This document shows, piece after piece, positions 48,903 through 61,427 of a stretch of 64,000 nt of DNA. The notes beneath the pieces were generated by a model, which was given only the letters and a program-made list of their open reading frames with translations, searched no databases and was not told the origin of the DNA. The stretch is taken from positions 17,500,700 to 17,564,699 of the forward strand of contig OW285191.1 of NCBI GenBank assembly GCA_935421135.1, in the 5' to 3' direction. The position numbers and the translations under genes were made by a program. The stretch comes from Bugulina stolonifera. Lineage: Eukaryota; Bryozoa; Gymnolaemata; Cheilostomatida; Bugulidae. Every line of letters begins with the position of its first letter. Positions within the stretch are counted from its first letter, which is position 1.

Positions 48903-51900
48903 CTACACAAATGTTACTGTGACAGAAACTTGTTCTGCTATTACTAGCTGATGTCTGAGAGATAAGATTTCATCTCGCTGCCTCCGACAAATGTCTTGAA
49001 GTTGTTTTCTCTCGTGTTCCTTTCCTTGTATAGCCTAAAGACATAACCACATGATGCACAACTATTACAGGTTGATAAACTCATAGCTTGATTCATTAGA
49101 CACTTTAAGAGCAGGTATGCACACCTGGAGTTGCCTGTTCATGATTGAGCAGCACATAGAAGAGGTTCATGCTCAGATAAAAGTAAGTTAACCAGTAATA
49201 CTAAAAGTTACAGAGTATAAGTTGAGCCCAATTAAAATAAAAGGAAATGCCTTAGTCACTTTAGGATAGATGCATGTATTCATAGCTCTAATAAGTTGTA
49301 AGTAATATAAATAAACAAACCTGTTTCAATTCAGATATCAGCTGTTTATGCTCCAACAACTCCTCGCCTTCTACGGATTTTGTGGTAATTGTTGAAAGAT
49401 AGTTAGCACTTGTGTTGGAACCAGGTGGATGATATTCTTCATTACCTGTTTCCTCCTGTCAAACAACATTTTATCAGCTGAGATGAGTTTATCTAGTGCC
49501 CGGTAACCAGGCAAGGTTTTAGCCAAAGTTGAAATGTTTTGTGATTTATCAATATATATTCATAGCTAGCAGTTAGTACACATTGGTTGGTTTTCTAGCT
49601 TGTCGTACTAGCTTGTGGTGTAATAATATGTCTGTTAGTATGAAACTAAGACATGACCTACCTCATTCAGATTAGCTGTGTGACGAACACTTGAGTGTCT
49701 GTTAAAGGTAAATCGTGATCTGACTTCACCCAGCTCTGGTGTGGTGGGTGTAGTGGGAGACAACTCTGAAACGCACATGTGACATGAATTATAGCAAGTA
49801 TATTTGTATACTATCACATAACTACTGGACAAATACATTATTGGATGTTCAGTTAACTGGGTAATGCTTAGTCTTACAGACACCAAATTGTGCAAGGCGT
49901 TTTCTAAAAACAAGGAGATTTGAGGAAAAAAACTAGTTTAACCTTCAAAATCATTAATTGCTGACTATGACATCTACACTATATATAAAGCTGTAGTAGA
50001 CTAATGGAACTAAACACTGCATAGCATAGATAACATGCCCAATGTTTCAGAAACTAGAAGTTCATGTACATGTAAGCCTAAACACCCTCATGTGCAAAGT
50101 GTTAGGATAGAGTCAGAATAACAGGAGCAATTTTCGGCAAAACACAAAATATGTATTTTTTACGCAACCTTAGGCATAACACAGTGTTGAATGTTGGCCG
50201 CAAAATTACACGGTTGATAATACCTGATGGTACTATATCAACACATCGAATTCGCCAAAAGTGGAATGATCAGGGAAACACTCACGCTTCTGTGCCCTGA
50301 TACTCTGGGTGTGTGCGGATGTAGCTGGACTCACACTAGGGACAGTTGCTCTAACTGCCGTCTGCTTGCACTCCATCACTATCCTGTCTTTACACGCTTT
50401 GTGTGCGTTGATGCTGCAGTCTTTACATTTCCATCCATGCTTTATAATTGCGCCTTCCAACTAGAATGTAAACAAGTAGATTAGAAACTGCAGCAAGTGG
50501 TAAACCTTTTCTCATCATATCCAATGTAGACCAGTGTAATCTACATACTCTTTAGTTGGCTCTAATCGCATTAGGACAGGATGAGTATTGTAAACCAGTA
50601 CAATAAATTGTTTCTATTCACAGTAGAGTCTTAAGAGCAAATTATAAATCGAGCCGTCTAAACATAATGCCATATTTGCTATATCTGAAGTGTTACAGCT
50701 ATAATGGAGTTTATGCTCGACCATCAATATTAATAGAAGTCCTACCAATCCTGAACAATGGTCACAGAACTTCAACTTAAAGTAAGTCATCTCAACAAAG
50801 TTATGTTTGAATGTTCTTCTCATAGATGTGCACTTGGCCAGCAAGAAATACTCCTTCACTTGCTGTTGACTGAGAAGCCCATTTCTAAAAGAATTTATTG
50901 CTATGTACATGCTACATGGACAGGATAGTGTAGAGGGCAACTTGCTGAAATGTAGACTTTAGGGTTCTAACTTTGAGTCTCACACACCCCTGCCGTGGAA
51001 GGTGAACTTTTGTACTTAGAGCCTAGATGTTGTCAATCATGCAAGTAGCCAAAAAATAAAAAGCAATTCTACTTTATAGTTGACTGGACTCGTATTGAAT
51101 GCGTCAGCAAGTCTGATGACATGGTAATGACATTCCTTCAGATATTATTTATTAACTTTGAGAAATCTAGAATATAATCAAAACTTACTCATCGATGTCT
51201 AAGGCACCGAAGGACTCAATGAAAGGAAAGTTTGTAGATATTGTCTCGAACTCATCCAGTGATATGAAACCATTTCCATTGCGATCATAGTTTCTGAATA
51301 TTGCCTGTGTAAAAGGCGGTAGAGCATAGTAATATTATAATAACTACTATCAATCCAGATAGGATGAAGACGTGTAACTGAGCTATAATGCAAGCAACAA
51401 TTGGATAGAGGAATGCAACAATGGAATTTAAGCAAATAGTGTATTATAATTCTTGAATAGTTGCTAATTACATGATAGCATAACGTTGGGAATTTAGAAA
51501 AGCTACATTTTACTTCATGAGGAAAATATCGTATTTTATAGAAAAATAGATTACTGCATTTACTATAATACTTATCTAGTTTGTCTGGAAAGACTTTTTA
51601 GTGCGGCCAATCACAGCTGCGAATGTCAAACGCTATCTCCGGAATAAGTGATAACAAACATACAGACATTGGCTCTCTTTGGATCACTTACTTTTACTGT
51701 TTTAGATACGCGTTTATCTAGAGTAGATCTGTCTGGTAGGGTACTTTCTGCCCTCCAGTCTACAGGAAGTGCTGATTGGCTGGTTGGAACACTTGCAGGC
51801 TGTAAATATATAACATTGTAACCGTATTATATTGTTAAATAGAGCAGAGATAATGATTTTTTTTATTTTAGTGGATGTTTTGATCTGATAAAAACTACAC

Positions 51901-54900
51901 CAAGTCTCATGCTTCCTACTACACATATACATGTATGTAAGTCCATTGGTAGAAAACAAAACAAAAACACAGTCACATCTATGCAATAGGAAATTAAGTC
52001 TGACCTTCTGCCAGTTGAATTCTGTTAACATCTTTTCAACAATTGTTTACTTAATAGTTAGAGTCAGAATCGATTGGATTGAGTGCGGTTACATTGGCAT
52101 GTATATTATAGCTATTTAGCTAGTAGTTGGTTGTAGTTATCTGCTCATGGGCAGTAGGAGTTAAGATCACATTTGATCTGTTAGTCTACACTGTATTACC
52201 AGGATGGTCTGGTTACTAGCATTGCTTAGGTAAACTGAATCTGGTGCAAAAAGGTATTAGCTAATGGGACACTCACAGCAATACTGCCATTGTTGATTCG
52301 AGGTTCACGGGCTAAAGAGAGTTCATATATTTCTTCTTCAGAATAAAATACATCAATAGCTAGCTTCAGTGTGTCTAAGATATCAGAGTTGACTCTGAAT
52401 GCAGGCGCTTGTTGATGGATGGTGGTTAGACATGACAAGACGCCTGATAGTTTTGCCATCTTACGCAAGTTTATTAAGACTAGATCATCACCAACTGTGT
52501 CTGGCTGTGCAGCGTTCAATGCCACAAGATCTTTCAAGTGAATCCCGCTATACATTGAAACTGATAAACTGGATTGTTTCTTTGGAAGGCACGATCTTAC
52601 AACATATGTTTTCAAGTAGTCTTAAAATCTTATGACCAAGTGGAAAGCACTGGGGTTGAGAGTACCATTACGATTTATTATGATTGTGTAGTACATAATA
52701 TAGAAGGCAACTTTTTAACTGGAACATTAACACAGAATTCTGGCTATTTCAGACTGGGAAAAAATTACACATGACCAGTCTTGAAATGGAGCATGTACTT
52801 TAATTTCATTGTTATACTCTGCATGTGAAGAAGACTTTACCGTATACATGACAACAATCTAATGCTTGTTTGCACATTTTTTACTTTAAACAGAGTATTA
52901 TTAGCCATCTAGTGTCCAGCTACATGCACACAATAACTACAGCAAACTTACACTATAGGAAGGAACAAGTGTTCTCCTTCTATTGCTTCACTCATTAGTT
53001 TCCTGTAGCTATGATAGTTATTCTTTGAAGATACAAGGTCGGAGAGACTTCTTAAGAGCTGAATTAGTAAGAAATATTATAATGAGCACAAATATTTCTC
53101 TTGTTCAATAACTGACGCTACCTACTCAGGAACTGGTACAACCTGATGAGTAAAGCGCTTTCAGATTGTAATTTTTACCAACTACTAGTGATGAGAAATC
53201 GACGCTAACCCCAACTATATTATATAGAAGTCAATGAATTCAACAAGCTGAACTTTAACCCCATCACTAAATGACACATGCCAGTTTTAGTTAACCACAT
53301 TGTGGTTAGCTACCGCCGTTGAGCGACCAACTGCAATGTGAAAGCGACATAACTGATGCTACCTGCTGAGTATCTGTGGAGAGGTATGTGTTAGTCTTGT
53401 GTAGTCTAGCCATGTTACTGTGAGTTAGTGCACCAACAACTGCCATCATAGTGTTGTAGCTCCGCATTTCTAACAGGTACTAGAATATACAAAAATTACA
53501 CGTGCATTGCAATATAATATCAGAAACCTATAATTGGGTAGACTGTGTAGCATGCTAGTTGGATAAAGTAGTACATTATTTCGAGTACAAATTTTATTTC
53601 TAAACTAAAGGTGGCAAAGCTAACAAGTGGTAACACGCAACAAGTAGTAGGGTAGACTAAGAACGTTTGACTGTTACTCAAGGTAATGGGAAAGTGGAAA
53701 CACCCTAACAATTGACTCTATAGGATTTCAAGGAAAGTAAAGAATCTAGACGTAAGTCATCTCTACTAGCCTACCTCTGAGACTTGAGTAAACCTTGTGA
53801 TAAATGCAGCCCTTTGCCGTGGATGGGTTTTAGAGAGTATCATTAGCTGTACCCACTGAGTTATCCCATTGAACACTGTCACTGACCTCTCCAGACGAAT
53901 AATGCCTCCCATCGTAGAGCGCTTTGCATACATCTCAAAATCCTGAAACTGAACATATAGCATATAAGTTCTCACCAACAAAATACAGGCTTTGTAATGG
54001 TGTAATCGTTTATCTGATTTTATGCAGTGTTATATCATGTTATAATTTGCTCGATCAATGGTTATACATGTACACATGGGTATCAGGGAGAGCTCTTGCA
54101 ATCTAATAAATATGTACAAAGGATCAGGAGTTGTCTTGCATGGACTTAGTGATGTCACACTAGGTGGTCGTGTCACCCTACAAAATGTCAATTTTTCGCA
54201 AAACTATTTTATGACAGCATACTTTGCTTACTGCTACTGTATTGCTTCAATTAAACTTACTGTAAGACGACGGCATGCTTTGTAGTCCACATAACTCAGG
54301 TATTTAGCCAATTCTTCAGTGCTGAGGCTATGGAGAACTAATGATATCTTGCTTTGGTTTGGATTATCTCTCTGAAAGTTTCCCACAATCTTTAAATTCA
54401 ACTTCCTCTTGTTCTGTGCCTTTTGATCTGTTTGAAATTAGCAGGCGATATCGTGGTTGAGCTAGTGCAGAGTGCAAACGGTACAGCATGCTCACTAATA
54501 ATAAGTGATAGCCACTGATAACCACTGATCACCACTGACAACCACTGACCACCACTGACAACCACCGATAACCACCGATAACCACCGATAACCACCGATA
54601 ACCACCGATAACCACCGATAACCGCCGATAACCACCGATAACCATTGATAACGACTGATAACCACTGATAACTACTGGTAACCACTGATAACCACTGATA
54701 ACCACTGATAACCACTGATAACCACCGACAACCACTGATAACCACCGACAACCACCGATAACCACCAATAGCCACCGATAACCACCGATAACCACTGATA
54801 ACCACTGATACCACTGATGACCATTGATAACCACTGATAATCACTAATAAAGCTAATCAGTTTACATTAATAGATTTTTAATAAAAAATATGAGCTTCAA

Positions 54901-57056
54901 AACGATATAACGACCCAGCTGGGAATTAAGCAGTCTAAAAATTTGAAAAACAAATACGACAAATAAAATGGCTGCTCTCAGTGGGATTGTAGTGTATGCT
55001 CTTTATGATCTAAACAAGTAATATACTCACTGGTTACTAGCAGAGAACTCAGCTTACTAGTCATACTATGGGTGGCGATATCACATTTGAACTGGTTTAG
55101 TGACGATTGTAATTTGAGATCAGATTCGAAATGGATGGGATATGACATCATCCAGTGGCTATGGATAGATATAGATAAGATGGCAAGTAAGGTTGTACAA
55201 AACATAATTCAGTTAATGTGAATAGTAATTACACTTTATGTTCTACTCAGTAAAAGAATGCAACCTAATTTAAATTAAAGTTCAAATTTGATTTCTAGTT
55301 ATTTTTCTACAAGTACATGTATATTACACTTTATCCAATTTCTACTTATAATGTATTTTCTTACCGCAGTACATGGCAAACAAGACGACACTGCAATTCT
55401 AAACTGTGTAGTTTGGCAGAATGCTGAGCCGGTTCCAAGCTAGAATAAGTGTCAGTATGTCTGCTCTCATTTTCCTTTAAATCCTCCATTTGATAAATCT
55501 GGTCTGATAGGGCATCTACTTCAGAGAATGTGTTTTTCAGTTCTGACTTTGTCATCACGTCAGTAGTGCCATCTGCAACGCTGTGCAAATGGTTGCTATC
55601 TGTACAAGAGGTAAGTCGAGAGAGAGAAGCATTATGTCTCCTCCGAATGGCTAAGTTGCTGCACATACACCGCTCATGGAACATCTGCTGTAATTCATAT
55701 CATGTGCTTTACAAGCATACTTTTATTATACGTACAAAAAGTGTAGACTAGTTTCTTGTTTTTAAGGCTGAGAACCCAAGCTAAACAGTAGCTATATTAT
55801 CTACATCTGACTTTTATAACGTTCTTTTAAATGTTGAATACTGTAACCTTTGTCATACCTCCCTGATATTTGGTTATTCTCAGACTGGGGTAATGCGGTG
55901 AAGAGATAGATGATACTGGTGGGAAATTCTAGCTACAAGCTGACTACACTGTACATGAAACTGATTCTGTGAACACCCATCAATTATAAACAAGTAGGAG
56001 TTTAGCAACCTGAAAATTAATAATCAATAGGTATAGAGAGGCCAACATACTAAACTACAGTAAAGTTTAGCTCCGCTCTGAGAGCACCTGCTAACACTAG
56101 GTATTATTATTATCCAGAGCAGCACTAGAGAGTTTTTAAAGAGCCACACTTTGCCCACCTCTAGACTAGGACCTTGGATTGAAACATATTTTATTCAGGT
56201 GATCTCCTTAACAATCCAAAGATTAGTCTCGCTAGCACAATGGTAGTACAATAATATACATGTAAGTGCAATTAGTTACGTACACATGTACATTCTATTG
56301 TGGCAGAGAAAATTTCCGTCATGCTCACCAATTTTTTATTTGATTGCATGTTGTCTCTCTTTAGATCAGTAAAACCAATGAGCTTCTCTAGGAGTTGGAG
56401 AGAGCTGGTAAACCACTGGTGCATCCCCAACACAGTGTTTACGAATGGTCTGTGGAACTCAGTCACTTCTCCAGTATCACAGTCTACAGCAGAATCAACA
56501 GCTCATCATGTGAAACAGTGATGTTAAAATTAGTGATTATATTTGGTTCAGTTTGGTCCAGTGTCATGCCTCAACCATGCATGCACTTTAAAGACCCACT
56601 TTAGCCCTGTTCAAAACTATACATGTATAATATGATTTCCAACAGGGCTGATGTGAGTTTTTAACCTGCGTATATGGTGGTTTCCTGCGTGGCATGAGGG
56701 ACATGCATGCAACCTTTGGAGGAGCAATAGGAAGGGCAACCGGCTTTTGATCACAGCTGCCAGTAACTACTCAGTATAGCTCATAGGGAGTTGGTGAGGT
56801 TTTGTAAACCAAACATTTCAGCAGTTTTCACCATTCCTTGGGTTAACCACAGTAGCCACATTGTATGGAATTATCTTCTCTCTGTTGTGTTCCTCCATGT
56901 AATTGTATTATATAAGCTCGCCTACTTACTAAAACAGTTTATTGTCTCCAAAACCAAAGAGTGTAAGGTTGCTGCCTTGACGTGAACACCTGATGCTGTG
57001 GCATTCTCCTCATATTCTATACTTTCGGGGTCGCTGTCTCCTGTTTTTAGGGCCAT
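48903..57056 (-). CDS. RasGRP-type Ras guanine nucleotide exchange factor
   Basis: Sixteen exons on the minus strand: 56930-57056, 56329-56483, 55365-55687, 55031-55158, 54261-54427, 53775-53942, 53363-53479, 52952-53058, 52277-52568, 51692-51799, 51189-51304, 50746-50884, 50286-50460, 49662-49765, 49321-49455 and 48903-49034. They sum to 2493 nt, closing at 830 residues. RasGEF-N occupies about 10-250. The CDC25 catalytic domain spans about 280-540 (FNGITQWVQLMIL, NYHSYRKLM, GIHLKDLVAL). EF-hand 1 is canonical (DRNGNGFISLDE, 571-582); EF-hand 2 (600-611) ends in Gln instead of Glu. A complete C1 domain follows at 630-680 (HX12CX2CX14CX2CX4HX2CX7C). A Ser/Thr-Pro linker and a coiled coil (QLQDICRRQRDEILSLRHQL) end the protein. 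Domain order equals vertebrate RasGRPs: membrane- and calcium-linked activation of Ras or Rap. Upstream untranslated exons not located. Confidence 0.95.
54505..54846. repeat. 10-bp minisatellite ATAACCACYG, about 34 units
   Basis: Tandem units ATAACCACTG and ATAACCACCG fill most of the intron between exons 4 and 5 of the RasGRP gene. CTG-type units dominate at both edges and CCG-type units in the middle. It opens a long spurious frame on the minus strand (VISGYRWLSV repeats). Confidence 0.93.
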
Positions 57057-58525
57057 CCGCTCTTTATACCAGATATACTAGCAAGTTGAATACACAGACA
57101 CAGTTAGATTGCTGCTGTACTAGCTACTGAGTCAACAGTGGATACACATATAATTACAGGAGGATGGTAAGATAATAATTAGTAAAATAGGACATACATG
57201 TATATAAGTTATAGGCATTCAATATGTAAATAACAAAATACCTCTTTTCTTTTCTTTGCTCACCTTATGCAGTGGTTTGTATGTATTTTCTATTGCCAGC
57301 AAAGCATGTTAGTAACAGTAGACTGCGGCTATGTGAGGCTGTAATAGGCACATGATAGGTCTGAAGAGTGGAGGTCTAAGAGACCTGCCAACACCTGCCT
57401 ACGCCTGCCTACAGCTAGCTACACACAACTAATGGATGGGTTCAATAGATAGAGGGGTTAATGGACACAATTCAATCATGTCTAGGGTGCATGCATTAAC
57501 CCAGTAGCTGATGTATAGTGTTTAAAACTATTTTACTGCGTCAACACAGCTAATATGTTTATGTAGTTTAGGCAGCACACAGCACACGCAGCACATGACT
57601 ATCTCTGAACAAATATAGTCTACTTGGCTAATACAATATCAATATTCTTTGTAATTTAATCAGCAACCCTGATAGGCTCATCAGTGGTCATCTAGTGAAA
57701 CAACATACATGTAGCAGTTTCCTACATTTCTACCATCACAGTGTCATATAATAGCCTACTATTCCATCTTACATCTTATAATAATTACTGTGGTTCATTT
57801 ATGTGTCACTGTTGCATGTGTATTGCATAATATGCAGCCTATATTTAAATTGAAATTCACATTCAAATTGAAAATCATTTGGTAGGAGGGAGGGATGTAA
57901 TTAGTTGACAACTGTGTGTACAAGACCAATTAAATAATAATTCCACTAGATAAGATATTAATAGAACCCTTCAGACAAGAGGATAAAGAGTTAAGATAAG
58001 TAACTGTAGATGAATATAAAAATTAGCAGAATGCTACCAACCAAGTGCAATTACCTGCAGTTCAGATGATACATTACCTAACAGGGTATAATTATTACTG
58101 CATAGCGCACACATTGAGCTAAGGTTACAATATTGCAAAGTTGAATTATTGGTACATGTATGTATTGATGCTAATAGCCTAAGTTTAAATTACAGGTAAA
58201 CCCACATGTAGTGTGTGTGCTTAAAAATGAATGATTGGAGCTATTGATCACACATGCCACCATCAAAAGTCATGTTTTGAACTAATTCTTTGGCAAAGGA
58301 AATTAACTTTATTGGTTTGTGTTTGCTTTAAGACGTCAATCATTTATGCTTGGCACGTTGGACCATTATGCTTATATACTTTCTCTATTATATAAATCTT
58401 ATTTAAAACTAAAATTGTAGATCAATTGAATAAAACTAATCTTCATCTAGTATTGATATGATTTAATACTATGTTCTGTGTAGAAACGTCAACAGAGCTA
58501 CACAGAAGCAGCTACAGCTACAGCC
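57057..58525. other. Gap between divergent genes, no gene seen
   Basis: Region between the start codons of the RasGRP gene (-) and the pentraxin-PAN gene (+). It should hold both promoters and 5' leaders. I see no convincing TATA box or untranslated exon. Confidence 0.5.
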
Positions 58526-61427
58526 ATGTTACAGACGATACTCTACAAAAACGTCCACATTTATATAGTGCTCTTGCTCGCCATTGACAACACAGGAACA
58601 GGTTTGGTTATCTAAATAGACGTTACAATGTATGCCTGTCAAGTCTTTAGGTTTTTCTGGGAGACACCTTGAGCCCAGTTTTAAACTTCTGTTCGTTCCA
58701 AGATTTACAATGTAAAAATTTTCAACAATATTTTGATGAAGTTTAGCAGATAGCATAGACACCTTCATGTTATTACATTAGTGGTGCATGAAGTGTTATA
58801 TCTCACATGGCATACATGTGACTTCATTGAGACACAGACAGGTTCAGCTGGGTTCAACTACCAACAGTTCATTCCGCTTTGACACGCAGTTGTAACATAA
58901 TACTGCTAAGAAATTGGCAACAACTTCTTGTAGAATGGTTTGTTGTGAATACATTATTACAATATTGTATGCATTGTATATACATTTATTCAGCCTGGAC
59001 TAGGATGATACCTGCATTCATTGCCACTGAGAATATTGAGAAGACAATGTACCAGGAGAATCTACCTTCTCTGTCTCAGCTCACCATGTGTTTCTGGTTT
59101 AAAGGAGATCTGGAAGAGAATGGTGTAGTGAGCCCCAACTCTCAACAATACATCATCAGCTTAGCTATAAGTGGTGAATATAAATTTTAATTTAGTTACT
59201 AGCAGCAATTAGAGGACTAAGCACAAAATTTGTAACTTGACTGTGATTAGATTCGTTTGTCTCCAAAATGATAACTTGTGCAAATTCTCATTGTCTACTA
59301 CATAACAGCAAGTATATTTTTATTTTATTGCATCTACCGAAGGAAGTACATTGTAACACCCATTATAATCTTGATAGTAGAATTTCCAACGTAGTAGCAG
59401 AAGGTAGAATGGGCACCTGTTCCACTATCATCGACCATGTTTACTGCCTAGCAATATAACATTACTGCTATGAGATAGTAAATAATAAAGTGCTTACGTA
59501 TATGGCAAAGGTTGAGGTAGACATAGGTAATATTTGCTGTTCATGCTTAGTTTGTATTGTAGGCCAACCTAATGAACTCTTATTTGGAATAGAAAATCTA
59601 TCAGTACCAAAGATACAGATACAAGTAGCTGGACAGAGGAGTTACATAACGCATGGAGATATACCTGGTATATTCCAGGACCTCCACAAACACTGCTTGA
59701 CCTGGCTGAGTGGATCGTCGCTCAAGGTAGGCTAGTTCCACGACTCCCAGACGCATGCAACAGATATGAACTGAATCACAATCAGGAAGCAAAAGTATTA
59801 GAAACCAATCACTGAAGTACCTTACTACATTTGCATAGGTTAGATAGAGTCATGTACAACTTGACAGAGTAGCGGAATACTTGACAATCATAAATTGGCG
59901 TTTGTTCCAAATCCTTTATTTGGTTTAACTTAATTCAGGAGTCTCTAATATTGATGTGAGTGCATAATTAAAAAGGTGTTTCGGCGTTTTATTTATACAA
60001 AAGTTCTAACTTGTCAATACTTCATCTCTACTTGTACTTTCAAATAGGAAAATAAGGAAATACTATTTTAAAAAATCTTGGAAATTCATTCAGCGCGATA
60101 ATCAGCTGTCATTGTAGTAGTATGTAGACATCAATGAACCAGGTAAAGTAGAGTTGATATCATCATTGTAGTGGTATGTAGACATCAATGAACCAGGTAA
60201 AGTAGAGTTGATATCATCATTGTAGTGGTATGTAGACATCAATGAACCAGGTAAAGTAGAGTTGATGTCATCTGCTAGCTGTGGTAGCCAGGTGGTGAGA
60301 GAAGGTGGAACTATGGTACTCATGCAGGAACAAGACGCTGTTTGTAAGTAGTGCAGTTTAACTGTATAACATATAGAAGTTTGGAAGTGTAATACTCACA
60401 ACATCTATTGGAATAAGAAATTAGCAGAATTCAAACTTGGGTCTTAGCTGTATGAGACGATGATGAGATGATTGACAAATACACTGTCTACATTACTTTC
60501 CTTGTTTCATAGTAGGAGGATTTCACATTAGCCAGAACATGGAGGGTGTGATAGCAGATTTCAACATGTGGGACTATGAAATGACCGAGACAGAGATAAT
60601 TAATTTAGCCTGTGATTCTAAAGGAAGTCTATCAAACTGGGACACTTTGAAGCTACTCAATGATCCTACAATAGACACCATTACAGTTCCTAGCTGCTAT
60701 GGTACGCGTTCATATTTTATTGTAGGGTAACTTCTCTTCTGCATATTCATAATTTAAACTTCTTACAATAATTGTTTTCCATTCCAGTTGAAATTATGTC
60801 AACTGGAATAGAAAACTAGCGTTCTCTAATATTGCTGTAAATTGCTAAACCAGCTCAAATCCAATGTGTAGCTCGCATTACTGTGTGGACAGTATTTTCT
60901 TGTATAACCAATAGTTCTCTAGTGCTCCAGCTGTGAGACTGCTGATTATACATGTATAAGTCAGTCCTGAGGAGTTCGACTACATACATGTAAATGTGCT
61001 GTCTCAGACTTATTTCGTTATTTTTGTTTAGCATTAGTCTTGTTTTTGGTGCTCTTTTTTTTAGAATGCTATAAATATGAATAATATTATTATTACTACA
61101 TTACTACTTGTATAATTATACTCCTGCTTATCAGATTCACAGAAAACCAGAAAGCACCATGGACCAAGAATTGACAGCATTACTCTATGTAAGATTGAGG
61201 GTGGGTCATTAGAACACCCAGATCTAGCTACTACTTCCGAGGAGAAAGAGGCTAACTGTATCAAGAAATGTATGAGGAATATAGACTGTGTTTCTCTCAA
61301 CTACCAAAGGTCAACAGGTCAATGTCATCTAAGTAGTCTACTTCATACATATTGGAACTCTAACCTACTCACAGGGTTGGGTTCTGATTACATCCATTGG
61401 AGTTCTGGAGACTGCTCTACAGTTTAG
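58526..61427 (+). CDS. Secreted pentraxin-like protein with C-terminal PAN/apple domain
   Basis: Six exons: 58526-58601, 58994-59173, 59563-59726, 60226-60343, 60513-60701 and 61135-61427; 1020 nt, 339 residues, all phases closed. Residues 1-25 are a signal peptide (IYIVLLLAI). Residues about 26-242 are pentraxin-like: LTMCFWF, HCLTWLS (partial pentraxin signature, with the His shifted by one), KWYVDI, QEQD (174-177), GGFHISQ and DFNMWD. Glu175, Gln176, Asp177 and Gln187 correspond to calcium ligands of C-reactive protein; the position of its Glu147 is His184. The final exon encodes a PAN/apple module with cysteines 261, 284, 288, 294, 306 and 336. The exon 1 donor (GTTTGG) is weak, but an apparent paralogue at 63780 has the same 76-nt first exon. 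AATAAA at 61774-61779. Likely a soluble recognition protein; ligand unknown. Confidence 0.88.
60110..60271 (+). repeat. Three 54-bp copies of a splice acceptor plus exon start
   Basis: The unit TTGTAGTGGTATGTAGACAT, then CAATGAACCAGGTAAAGTAG and AGTTGATATCATCA, occurs three times with a 54-bp period. The possible acceptors end at 60117, 60171 and 60225. Only the third opens the true exon (60226-60343). Use of either upstream acceptor would read through the next TTG-TAG as an in-frame stop. Copy 1 has TAGTAG where the others have TAGTGG. Confidence 0.9.

Noticed and set aside
54398..54844. 148-codon minus-strand frame of VISGYRWLSV-type repeats
   Set aside because: Artefact of the 10-bp minisatellite in a RasGRP intron; no domain, and exon 5 of RasGRP ends at 54427 in another frame.
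58529..58768. 79-codon minus-strand frame with several cysteines
   Set aside because: It overlaps exon 1 of the pentraxin-PAN gene antisense. The plus-strand exon is supported by the matching leader exon at 63780; the minus frame has no splice or domain support.
60102..60323. Minus-strand frame with three INSTLPGSLMSTYHYNDD-like repeats
   Set aside because: Antisense shadow of the triplicated acceptor and exon 4 of the pentraxin-PAN gene.
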